From CAZYMF01 sp964648215 (GTDB lineage: Bacteria; Desulfobacterota; Binatia; HRBIN30; JACQVA1): a DNA stretch of 16,932 nucleotides. Under the pieces are notes generated by a model. That model made no database searches. It was given only the letters and a program-made list of their open reading frames with translations, and had not been told where the DNA came from. A program made the translations under genes and the position numbers. Shown piece after piece: positions 1 through 7,170 of this stretch (its first letter is position 1; every line of letters starts with the position of its first letter). The stretch lies in assembly GCA_964648215.1 (NCBI GenBank), contig CAZYMF010000100.1, positions 1 through 16,932 of the forward strand, in the 5' to 3' direction.

Positions 1-41
1 TCACCTCACCCTCGCCCTCTCCTCGAAGGAGAGGGAACCTG
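1..41. repeat. Palindromic repeat family A, copy 1
   Basis: CCCTCTCC (15-22) pairs with GGAGAGGG (28-35) around TCGAA, preceded by TCACCTCACCCTC. It resembles the right-hand copies at 4794-4835 and 11168-11230, so a left-hand partner may lie outside the window. It is a short dispersed palindrome of the REP type. Confidence 0.5.
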
Positions 42-191
42 CAAACGAAGAGCAGTCGGAGTAGGTGAAAGGTCAAAGGTCAACTCGTCGCAGACCCAGG
101 CGCGTGCAGGAACACGGCCGATGCGTTGACATCGCGAGCGCCCTGCTGGTATCCGGGCACGAACGCTTGTTAACCAGCTCGGGAACGCTTC

Positions 192-1907
192 GTGGATTCG
201 GAAACGACGTACCTGCCTCCCTCTGCGCCCGCGCCGACCATGGCGGCGGCCATTCGTGCGCGCGCCGGCGACAGCGGTGAGCGAGTCTTCCTGCGCTTCG
301 AGGACGAGTGCTGGATCTTTGCGCAGGCGTACCGCGAGGCGTGCCGTTGCGCCAACCTGTTTCTCCGCCACCGTGATCGCGAGCGGCCCTTCCACGTCGG
401 CGTGCTGATGGACAACCTGCCCGAGTTCGTGTTCGCCGAGCTCGGCTGCGGCCTGGCCGGGGCCGCGCTGATCGGCCTCAACCCGACGCGCACCGGCGCG
501 CCCCTGGCCCGCGACATCGCCTACAGCGATTGCCGCATCGTCGTGGTCGAAGCCCGCTACGCCGGGCAACTCCGCGAAGCGCTGGCCACCGACCCGACGC
601 TGCAGCCGGAGGTATTCGTCGTCGGCGACTCCGATGCGTGGCCGGATCTGGCGTCCGCCCTCGCCGGCGTGCCGGACACCGACCCCGAGGTGCCGGTGGA
701 GCCGACGGACCTGTTGATGGTCATCTTCACCTCGGGCACGACCAAGGCGCCCAAGGGCGTTCTCAACAGCAACGGACGGCTGATGCTGCTCGGCTGGGGC
801 GCGTCGGTGCACATGTGCCAGTTTACCCCGGCCGATACCGTCTACGCCGCCATGCCGCTGTTCCACGCCAACGCCCAGATCCTCGCCGTCGTGCCGGCAT
901 TGTCCGCCGGCGGCGGCCTCGCCCTGGCGCGCCGCTTCAGCAAGACCAACTTCCTGGCCGACATCCGCCGCTACAACGCCACGCTGTTCAACTACGTCGG
1001 CAGCCCGTTCGCGTACATCATGGATACGCCGGAGAAGCCGGACGACGCCGACAACCCGCTGCGGCTCGCCTACGGCAACGAGGCGCCGCGACAGTACATC
1101 GAGGCGTTCGCCAAGCGCTTCGGCTGCGAGGTGATCGACGGCTACGGCGCCAGCGAGGTGGGCGTCGGCTTCGCGCGCGACCGCAGCGACCCGCAGCGCA
1201 GCCTCGGCCGCGCCGAAGGGGTGAAGATTCTCGACGACGACGGCAACGAGTGCGCGCCGGCGCGGTTCGACGAGGCCGGACGGCTGCTCAACGCCGACGA
1301 GGCCGTCGGCGAGATCGTCAACACCGGCGGCGTGTTCATGTTCGAGGGCTACTACAAGGACGAGGAGTCGACGCGCGCGCGCACGCGCAACGGCTGGTTC
1401 CACACCGGCGACCTCGGCTACCGCGACGCCGACGGCTTCATCTACTTCGCCGGCCGCGACGCCGAGTGGCTGCGCGTCGGCGGCGAGAACTTCCTCGCCC
1501 GGCCGGTCGAGGAGGCCATCGCGCGCTATCCCGACGTCATGCTCGCCAGCGTCTACGGCGTGCCCGACCCGGAGGCCGGCGATCAGGTGATGGTGACGAT
1601 CAAGCTGCAGAGCGAGGCGAGCTTCGACGCCGACGCCTTCACCGCCTTCGTCGACACGCAACCCGATCTGCCGCCGCGCTGGCGCCCGATGTTCGTGCGC
1701 GTCGCCGGTGAGCTGTTGGTGACCCACACCAACAAGGTGCTCAAGCGCGTGCTCAAGCGGGACAAGTTCCTCGTCGACCGCGTCGCCGATCCGGTGTACT
1801 GGCGCCCGCGCGGCGCCGCCGCCTTTCGCCGCTTCACCCGCGAGGATCTCGCCGAGATGCGGCGGCGCTTCGAGCTCGCCGGCTACGCCGACCGGCTGGA
1901 GGAGTGA
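192..1907 (+). CDS. FadD17-like acyl-CoA synthetase (AMP-forming)
   Basis: An ANL-superfamily adenylating enzyme of 571 residues, expected to convert a carboxylic acid, ATP and CoA into acyl-CoA in the cytoplasm. The P-loop FTSGTTKAPKG lies at residues 179-189, MPLFHANAQ at about 221-229, the acyl-adenylate motif YGASE at 318-322, the ATP-ribose motif HTGDLG at 404-409 and the catalytic lysine in TNKVLK (K515). The hinge motif is GRDAEWLRVGGEN, not the usual GRxKDxIxxxG. That, and stretches such as IGLNPTRTGAPLARDI, match my memory of mycobacterial FadD17, which acts on steroid side chains. The start is GTG at 192, with GGGAA at 181-185 six bases upstream. The in-frame ATG at 240 has no ribosome binding site. 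The stop overlaps the next gene. Adenylating activity is close to certain; a steroid-like or branched substrate is inference only. Confidence 0.93.
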   Translation: MDSETTYLPPSAPAPTMAAAIRARAGDSGERVFLRFEDECWIFAQAYREACRCANLFLRHRDRERPFHVGVLMDNLPEFVFAELGCGLAGAALIGLNPTRTGAPLARDIAYSDCRIVVVEARYAGQLREALATDPTLQPEVFVVGDSDAWPDLASALAGVPDTDPEVPVEPTDLLMVIFTSGTTKAPKGVLNSNGRLMLLGWGASVHMCQFTPADTVYAAMPLFHANAQILAVVPALSAGGGLALARRFSKTNFLADIRRYNATLFNYVGSPFAYIMDTPEKPDDADNPLRLAYGNEAPRQYIEAFAKRFGCEVIDGYGASEVGVGFARDRSDPQRSLGRAEGVKILDDDGNECAPARFDEAGRLLNADEAVGEIVNTGGVFMFEGYYKDEESTRARTRNGWFHTGDLGYRDADGFIYFAGRDAEWLRVGGENFLARPVEEAIARYPDVMLASVYGVPDPEAGDQVMVTIKLQSEASFDADAFTAFVDTQPDLPPRWRPMFVRVAGELLVTHTNKVLKRVLKRDKFLVDRVADPVYWRPRGAAAFRRFTREDLAEMRRRFELAGYADRLEE

Positions 1908-3034
1908 TGGCCGAGGCAGCCAAGACGCCGCACGGGCTGGCGTTCGCTCCCGTGAAGGTCGGTGTCCTCATCGACCTCGACATGGGCACGAAGGAGGACT
2001 TTCTCGCCACGCTCCGCTTCGCCTTCGACGAGGCCTACGAGCAGCGGGTCATCCTGCGACCGGTGGAGCTGGTCGTGAAAGAAGCCGTGGGCCTGCCGCG
2101 CCTCGAGGCGAAGAACAGCATCGACGGCTACCTCGATCTGGTGCGCCAGGGCGTGCTGTGCACCATCGGCCCGCTGATCACCGACAACTCCCTCGCCCTG
2201 GCACCGGTGATCAACGAGACCGGCGTGCCGGCGGTCACGTGGACGGGGACCGATCGCTACTTCGGCGAGTACTGCTTCAACCTCGGCAACGGCGGCCTGG
2301 CCGAGGAGACCGCCATCATGGCGACGTGGATCCGGCGCAGCGGTTTCAAGACCGTCGGCATGATCCACGAGATCAGCCCCGGCGGCGTCGAGTACGCCGC
2401 GAGTTTCCGCTACTACGCCGCCAAGGAGAAGCTCGACGTCCTCATCGAAGCCTACACGACGCAGATTCCCGAGGATCTGGAGAATACGCTGGGAAAGATC
2501 CGCGAGCAGAAGCCCGATTGTCTCGCCTACCTGGGCTACGGCTATCCCACCATTCTCATGGGGCCGATGTTCAAGAGCCTGGGGTGGGATCCGCCGCGCA
2601 TCATGACCACCGCCTTCCAGTTCTGCTACGCCAAGCCGGAGTGGATGGCCGCGCTCGAGGGCTGGCACGGCATCGACCAGATGTGCGAGCACAACCCGTT
2701 GCTGCGGCCGCTCTTCGACCGCGTCGCCGCGCGTCTGGGGAAGCGTCGCGACCACACCGTGACCGCGCTCAGCTACGACACGGCGCGCCTGATCGCCGAG
2801 GGCATCTCCCGGGCCAACCTGCTGACGCCCAAGGGCTTGAAGGAAGGTCTCGAAAAGGTGCGCATGCTCCCCGCCGCCAACGGCGGGCCGCGCACGCACA
2901 TGAGCCTCGGCCCCTATGACCACAAGGCGTACAAGGGGGACTGGTTGCTCATCCGCAAGATCGAGGGCGGCAGGACCGTGTTCGTCGACCTCCACGACCC
3001 GTCGAGCACCTCGGCGCCGGGAGCACGCTCATGA
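1907..3034 (+). CDS. ABC-type substrate-binding protein (Peripla_BP_6 / amide-branched-chain family) without signal peptide
   Basis: A type I periplasmic-binding-protein fold of 375 residues. The N-terminal beta strand PVKVGVLIDL and the signature GPLITDNSLALAPVINETGV near residues 90-109 resemble LivJ/AmiC-like ligand-binding proteins that hold small acids, amides or amino acids in a two-lobe cleft. There is no hydrophobic signal sequence: the protein opens MAEAAKTPHGLAF. The ATG at 1907 overlaps the previous stop as TGATG behind GGAGG (1898-1902), and no in-frame start lies further upstream than GTG 1904, so no export signal is available. No ABC permease or ATPase is nearby. It is translationally coupled to two acyl-CoA synthetase genes, with an ATGA overlap at the 3' end. 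This suggests a cytoplasmic ligand sensor or carrier for the same acid substrate. The fold call is firm; the function is unknown. Confidence 0.85.
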   Translation: MAEAAKTPHGLAFAPVKVGVLIDLDMGTKEDFLATLRFAFDEAYEQRVILRPVELVVKEAVGLPRLEAKNSIDGYLDLVRQGVLCTIGPLITDNSLALAPVINETGVPAVTWTGTDRYFGEYCFNLGNGGLAEETAIMATWIRRSGFKTVGMIHEISPGGVEYAASFRYYAAKEKLDVLIEAYTTQIPEDLENTLGKIREQKPDCLAYLGYGYPTILMGPMFKSLGWDPPRIMTTAFQFCYAKPEWMAALEGWHGIDQMCEHNPLLRPLFDRVAARLGKRRDHTVTALSYDTARLIAEGISRANLLTPKGLKEGLEKVRMLPAANGGPRTHMSLGPYDHKAYKGDWLLIRKIEGGRTVFVDLHDPSSTSAPGARS

Positions 3035-4563
3035 GCGCGAAGCTCCTCCTCCCCACTTCGTCGGAGTTTCTCCATCTGCAGGCGCGGCGGCGGCGCGAAG
3101 CGGGCGGGTTGTTCTTCGCCGGCCGCAGAATTCCCTACGGCGAGCTGGCCGCGGCCGTCGACGAGCTGGCGTCGTGGCTGACCAGGCGGGGGCTGGGCGG
3201 CGGCGACCCGGTGGGCGTCATGGCCGCCAACGAGCCGGCGATGGTGACGACGATGTTCGCGGTGTGGTCGATCGGCGGGGTCGCGGTGCCGATCTCGGTG
3301 CGCTCGACGCGCGACGAGACGGCGCGGCTGCTGGCGCACTCGGGCGCGCGCGCGCTGCTGTGCGACACGGCGCGCGCGGAGGTCGCGCGCGACGCCGCGA
3401 CGGCGGCGGCGATCGCCGTGCACGCCTGCGAGCCCGATCTGCCGCTGCGGCCGCGCATCCTGCGCCGCGCCAGGTCGCAACCGAAGGCGCGAGCGCCGCG
3501 TCCGCCGCGGGCAGAGGATCTCGCGGTGCTCGCCTACACCTCGGGCACCACCGGCGCGCCCAAGGGGGTGATGGTCAGTCACGCCAATCTGCTGTGGTCG
3601 GCACTCGCCTGCGCCACCGCGCGCGGCGACCGCGCCGACGGCGTCGGCGCCTGCCTGAGCCCGCTCACGCACACCCCCGTGTTCGTCTCGCACCTGCTCT
3701 GCCGCATTCTGCACGGCGCCGGCGCCGTGCTGGTGGAGAAGTTCGACATCGCGGCCGTTCTCGAAGCCACCGCGCGCTGCGGCATCACCGACCTGCCGCT
3801 GATCGCCGGCATGGTGTTCGACGTCGTCGCCCTGAACGAGATCCCCGCCTCGGTCCGCCGCACGGTGGAGAAGGTCTCGGTCGGCGGCGCCGCCACGCCG
3901 ATGGAGGCGAAGCGCGCGCTGGCGCGCATCTTCGAAGGCGCGGAGGTGATCGAGGCCTACGGCCAGAGCGAGTCGACCAACGGCGTCGCCATGGCCCGCG
4001 GCAGCAGCGTGTTCGACCATCCCGGCACCGTGGGGCGGATGAACCCCTACGTCACCGTCGCGGTTCGCCGCGGCGACGGCAGCCTCGCCGATGTCGACGA
4101 GGAGGGCGAGCTGGTCGTCGGCGGGCCGACGGTCATGCGCGGCTACTACCGCGACCGACGCGCCAGCGCGGCGGCGATCCGCGACGGCTGGCTGCACACC
4201 GGCGACCTCGGGCGGCAGAACGCCGACGGCTACTTCTTCGTCACCGGACGGGTCAAGTCGCTGATCATCACCGGCGGCGAGAACGTCTCCCCGGTCGAGG
4301 TGGAGGAGGTGCTGCGCACGCATCCCGACATCGCCGACGTCGCCGTGATCGGCACGCCGCATCCGAAATGGGGCGAGCAGGTGACCGCGGTGGTCGTTCG
4401 CCGCAACGGCGCCCGGCTCGACGCCGCGACGTTGAGCGAGTTCGCCGGCCGGCGCCTCTCCGGCTTCAAGAAGCCGCGCCGCATCGAGTTCATCGCCGCG
4501 CTGCCGCGCAATGCCGCCAACAAGGTGCAGACGAATCTGCTGAAGCAGCAGTTCGGCGAGTAG
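3031..4563 (+). CDS. Class I adenylate-forming acyl-CoA synthetase
   Basis: A 510-residue AMP-forming acid-CoA ligase, distinct from its neighbour two genes upstream. It has the P-loop YTSGTTGAPKG at residues 169-179, the adenylate motif YGQSE at 310-314, HTGDLG at 389-394, a canonical hinge GRVKSLIITGGEN at 406-418 and the catalytic lysine in PRNAANKVQ (K498). The linker at about 140-162 is rich in Arg and Pro and is probably flexible. The ATG at 3031 overlaps the preceding stop (ATGA), with GGGAG at 3019-3023 seven bases ahead. It is therefore the third member of a translationally coupled trio (synthetase, binding protein, synthetase). Substrate cannot be read from the motifs; a medium-chain, aromatic or branched acid is possible. 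The family call is secure. Confidence 0.93.
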   Translation: MSAKLLLPTSSEFLHLQARRRREAGGLFFAGRRIPYGELAAAVDELASWLTRRGLGGGDPVGVMAANEPAMVTTMFAVWSIGGVAVPISVRSTRDETARLLAHSGARALLCDTARAEVARDAATAAAIAVHACEPDLPLRPRILRRARSQPKARAPRPPRAEDLAVLAYTSGTTGAPKGVMVSHANLLWSALACATARGDRADGVGACLSPLTHTPVFVSHLLCRILHGAGAVLVEKFDIAAVLEATARCGITDLPLIAGMVFDVVALNEIPASVRRTVEKVSVGGAATPMEAKRALARIFEGAEVIEAYGQSESTNGVAMARGSSVFDHPGTVGRMNPYVTVAVRRGDGSLADVDEEGELVVGGPTVMRGYYRDRRASAAAIRDGWLHTGDLGRQNADGYFFVTGRVKSLIITGGENVSPVEVEEVLRTHPDIADVAVIGTPHPKWGEQVTAVVVRRNGARLDAATLSEFAGRRLSGFKKPRRIEFIAALPRNAANKVQTNLLKQQFGE

Positions 4564-4586
4564 GGGCCGGGGCGAGGAAAGAGGAT

Positions 4587-4609
4587 CTCACCACAGAGAG
4601 CACAGAGGA
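4587..4609 (+). repeat. Family B 'CACAGAGG' repeat, single copy
   Basis: CTCACCACAGAGAGCACAGA followed by GGA lies just after the stop of the second acyl-CoA synthetase. It matches the start of the copy at 6169-6198. Similar CACAGAGGCACAGAGG elements are, from memory, frequent between genes in several soil lineages. Confidence 0.55.
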
Positions 4610-4671
4610 AATACGGAGCGATGACTTTAGTGCCAAAGTTCGCCCTAGTGGCGACATCTCGGACTGGGGTC

Positions 4672-4711
4672 CCTTCTCCCGGATGGGAGAAGGTCAGGAT
4701 GAGGGGGATGA
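4672..4711 (+). repeat. Palindromic repeat family A, copy 2 (left arm of inverted pair)
   Basis: CCTTCTCCC (4672-4680) pairs with GGGAGAAGG (4685-4693) around GGAT, then a tail GATGAGGGGGATGA. Its reverse complement is closely similar to 4794-4835, so the two make an inverted pair about 80 bases apart in the gap before the CoA-transferase gene. Confidence 0.65.
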
Positions 4712-4793
4712 ATTGAACGGCGAAGCCGCGCCTCATTTCTCTCGTCAGGCGAAGGCAGGTGCCAAAATGATTGTGGTTGCCTACGACATCATC

Positions 4794-4835
4794 TCATCCC
4801 CCTCACCTCAGTCCTTCTCTCCCATCCGGGAGAGG
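4794..4835 (-). repeat. Palindromic repeat family A, copy 3 (right arm of inverted pair)
   Basis: TCATCCCCCTCACCT is followed by the stem CTCTCCC (4817-4823) and GGGAGAG (4828-4834) around ATCC. It is the inverted partner of 4672-4711. It overlaps a spurious upstream extension of the CoA-transferase frame, which supports the later start at 4927. Confidence 0.65.
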
Positions 4836-4926
4836 AAGCCGGGCGGGACAGGCGGTGGTGTTTCGCCAAGCGGGGATGTACCCCCGTTCGTGCCGGGAAA
4901 TGGAATACGTCAGGAGTGAAAGCCAG

Positions 4927-6123
4927 ATGGAAAATCGAGGTCCGCTCAAGGGCATCCGCGTCGTCGACGTCAGCCACCAGGCCGCGGGGCCGTGGTGCAC
5001 CACCTTGCTCGGCGACATGGGCGCCGAGGTGTGGAAGATCGAGAAGCCCGACCGCGGCGACAGCATCCGCTACGCCCGCGGCGCCGATCCCAAGGTCGGC
5101 AGCTTCAACTTCTGGGGGCTGAACCGCAACAAGAAGTCGGTCGGCGTCGACGTCAAGAATCCCGACGGCGTCGCCCTGGTGAAGGAGATGATCGCCGGCG
5201 CCGACGTGCTGGTCGAGAACTTCCGCCCCGGCGTGATGGATCGTCTCGGCCTCGGCTACGAGGCGATGAAGAAGCTCAACCCGCGACTGATCTACGCCTC
5301 GATCACGGCGTTCGGCGCCACCGGACCGATGGCGCAGAACCCCGGCATGGACCTGATCCTGCAAGCCACCGGCGGCATGATGGGGCTGTCGGGATTTCCC
5401 GGCGGTCCGCCGGTGAAGGCCGCCGGTCCGGTCGCCGACATCTCGTCGGGCATCTACGCCGCCTACGGCATCGCCCTGGCGCTCTATCACCGCGAGCGCA
5501 CGGGAGTCGGCCAGCGCATCGATCTCACCATGCTCGACGCCGTGATCTCGCTGCTCGCCGACATCTCGACCGCCTACCTCAACACCGGCCACAACTACGA
5601 GAAGTTCGGCAACGGTCATCCCGACCTGGTGCCGTATCAGGCGTTCGAGGCCAACGACGGCTACTTCATCGTCGCCTGCCTTACCAACGCCTTCTTCAAG
5701 CGGCTGTGCAAGGGGCTCGGCCACGAGGAGTGGCTGGAGAATCCGAAGTTCGCCAGCAACAACGCCCGCTGCCAGAACCGCGCCGAGATCGTCGGCCTGC
5801 TGCAGGAGATCTTCCACACCAACACGCGCGATCACTGGATCAAGCTGTGCACCGACAACGATCTGCCCGCCTGCCGCGTCAACGACCTGAAGGACCTCTT
5901 CGAGATGGAGCAGTTGCAGGCGATCGGGTCGGTGGCGCGGTGGGAGCATCCGAAGCACGGGCCGTTTCGCACCATGAACGTCCCCTTCCACATGAGCGAG
6001 ACGCCGGGCTCGCTGCGCGTACCGCCGCCGGCGCTGGCCGAGCACACCGACGAGGCCCTGCGCGCCATGGGTAAATCGGACGAGGAGATCGCGCGGCTGC
6101 GCGCCGTCGGCGCCTGCGGGTGA
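4927..6123 (+). CDS. CaiB/BaiF family III CoA-transferase
   Basis: A 398-residue family III CoA-transferase, the usual length for this interlocked-dimer family (formyl-CoA transferase, CaiB, BaiF, succinyl-CoA transferases). It moves CoA between two acids through an aspartyl thioester. The N-terminal block LKGIRVVDVSHQAAGPWCTT at 8-27 and DVLVENFRPGVMDRLGLGYE at about 93-112 are classic. The catalytic aspartate is D171 in GPVADISSGIY, matching Asp169 of formyl-CoA transferase. I chose ATG 4927 because AGGAG lies at 4912-4916 and the conserved domain begins at once after it. In-frame starts at 4900 and 4771 would add unrelated residues read from a palindromic repeat. Isolated from the upstream trio by 363 bp, it may have its own promoter. 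The acid pair is unknown; fatty, bile-acid-like or carnitine-like substrates are all possible. Confidence 0.93.
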   Translation: MENRGPLKGIRVVDVSHQAAGPWCTTLLGDMGAEVWKIEKPDRGDSIRYARGADPKVGSFNFWGLNRNKKSVGVDVKNPDGVALVKEMIAGADVLVENFRPGVMDRLGLGYEAMKKLNPRLIYASITAFGATGPMAQNPGMDLILQATGGMMGLSGFPGGPPVKAAGPVADISSGIYAAYGIALALYHRERTGVGQRIDLTMLDAVISLLADISTAYLNTGHNYEKFGNGHPDLVPYQAFEANDGYFIVACLTNAFFKRLCKGLGHEEWLENPKFASNNARCQNRAEIVGLLQEIFHTNTRDHWIKLCTDNDLPACRVNDLKDLFEMEQLQAIGSVARWEHPKHGPFRTMNVPFHMSETPGSLRVPPPALAEHTDEALRAMGKSDEEIARLRAVGACG

Positions 6124-6168
6124 TGCCGAGCGCACCGATGTCCTCAAGCACGATCCGAAGACAAAGAG

Positions 6169-6198
6169 CTCACCACAGAGGCACAGAGGACACAGAGG
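6169..6198 (+). repeat. Family B 'CACAGAGG' repeat, left arm
   Basis: Three consecutive units of the type CACAGAGG (CCACAGAGG, CACAGAGG, ACACAGAGG) behind CTCA. It pairs in inverted orientation with 6277-6306. Confidence 0.6.
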
Positions 6199-6276
6199 GT
6201 GAGATCGCAGAGATGAAGGACGAGATTCCGATGGGGCTGTCTAGTGCGGCTGCTCCTAGGCATTTCCCCTGGCCGG

Positions 6277-6306
6277 CCTCGGTGTTCTCTGTGCCTCGGT
6301 GGTTCA
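6277..6306 (-). repeat. Family B 'CACAGAGG' repeat, right arm
   Basis: CCTCGGTGTTCTCTGTGCCT followed by CGGTGGTTCA is an imperfect reverse complement of 6169-6198, with about 80 bases between. The pair could fold into a long hairpin in the leader region of the hydratase/isomerase gene. Confidence 0.6.
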
Positions 6307-6375
6307 GTATTTCCTTTCTGATGTTCGCTACATACGGCCTCAATCTTCGGTATCACCTGAGTCTGGAAGCCAGTC

Positions 6376-7170
6376 ATGGCTGAGGCCACGGTTCTCTACG
6401 AGGTGGCCGACGGCATCGCCACCATCACCTTCAACCGCCCCGAGGCGATGAACGCCTTGCTGCCGGAGATGAGCGACCAGCTCGTCGCGCTCGTCGACCG
6501 GGCCGAGGCGGATGACGCCGTTCGGGTGATGGTGCTCACCGGCGCCGGCAAGGCCTTCTGTGCCGGCGGCGATATCAAGCTGATGGCGCGCCCCGACCGC
6601 ATCGGGCGCACCGCCCTGGTCGGACGCGAGCGCGTGCTGCACGCCGCGCATAGCGTCGAGCGTCTGCTGCGCCGCGACAAGCCCCTGATCGCCGCGGTGA
6701 ACGGGGCGGTGGCCGGCGCGGCCTGCGGCTATGCGCTGGCCTGCGACTTCATCGTCGCCTCCGAGACGGCGCGCTTCCTGTTCAGCTTCGTGCGCATCGG
6801 TTTCGCCCCCGACGGCGGCACGACGTATCTGCTCACCCGGCGGGTCGGCCTCGCCAATGCCCAGCGCATCGTTCTCACCGCCGAGCCGGTGTCGGCCGCC
6901 GAGGCGCTGCGTCTCGGCCTGGTGACCGAGGTGGTGCCGGCCGACGCCTTGCGCGACCGCGTGCGGGCGCTGGCCGGGACGATTGCGTCGCACTCGCCGA
7001 GCGCGATCCGTCTCTCTCGCGGCCTGCTCGATCGCGCCGTGTCGGCGGACTTCCGGCAGGCAACGGAGGCCGAGGCTCTGGCGCAGGGAATTCTCGGGGA
7101 GACCGAGGATCACAAGGAGGCCGTGCGCGCTTTCGTCGAGAAGCGCAAGCCGACGTTCACCGGCAAGTGA
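6376..7170 (+). CDS. Enoyl-CoA hydratase/isomerase family protein, PaaG/ECI-like
   Basis: A 264-residue crotonase-fold protein of normal length. Oxyanion-hole elements are GKAFCAGGD at residues 58-66 and NGAVAGAACGYALACD at 109-124. Aligned by eye with mitochondrial enoyl-CoA hydratase, the two catalytic glutamates (E144 and E164) fall on Gly118 and Phe138. An Asp is present at 146 in GFAPDGGTTYLL, the position of the catalytic Asp in PaaG-type isomerases. This favours double-bond isomerisation, as in PaaG or enoyl-CoA isomerase, over plain hydration. The C-terminal AFVEKRKPTF block is typical of the family. The start at 6376 has GGAAG at 6365-6369. The stop overlaps the next gene (GTGA), indicating coupled expression with the acyl-CoA synthetase that follows. 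The family is certain; the exact reaction is inferred. Confidence 0.92.
   Translation: MAEATVLYEVADGIATITFNRPEAMNALLPEMSDQLVALVDRAEADDAVRVMVLTGAGKAFCAGGDIKLMARPDRIGRTALVGRERVLHAAHSVERLLRRDKPLIAAVNGAVAGAACGYALACDFIVASETARFLFSFVRIGFAPDGGTTYLLTRRVGLANAQRIVLTAEPVSAAEALRLGLVTEVVPADALRDRVRALAGTIASHSPSAIRLSRGLLDRAVSADFRQATEAEALAQGILGETEDHKEAVRAFVEKRKPTFTGK

Larger units (their letters stand above)
4564..4926. other. Repeat-filled intergenic region before the CoA-transferase
   Basis: It holds one family B copy and the inverted pair of family A copies. The AGGAG at 4912-4916 is the ribosome binding site of the CoA-transferase gene. I see no convincing promoter boxes and no gene. Confidence 0.6.

Noticed and set aside
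6..1727. Long - strand open frame (573 codons) opposite the first synthetase
   Set aside because: Composition is Arg/Ala/Gly/Val/His-rich without motifs. It mirrors the GC-rich third codon position of the well-supported + strand gene.
2916..4919. 667-codon + strand frame overlapping the second synthetase
   Set aside because: It is an out-of-frame shadow, strongly Arg-rich, running into intergenic repeats. The synthetase frame carries all the family motifs.
6120..6383. Small + strand frame in the gap before the hydratase/isomerase gene
   Set aside because: It is mostly the CACAGAGG repeat arms and ends inside the next gene; no start signal.
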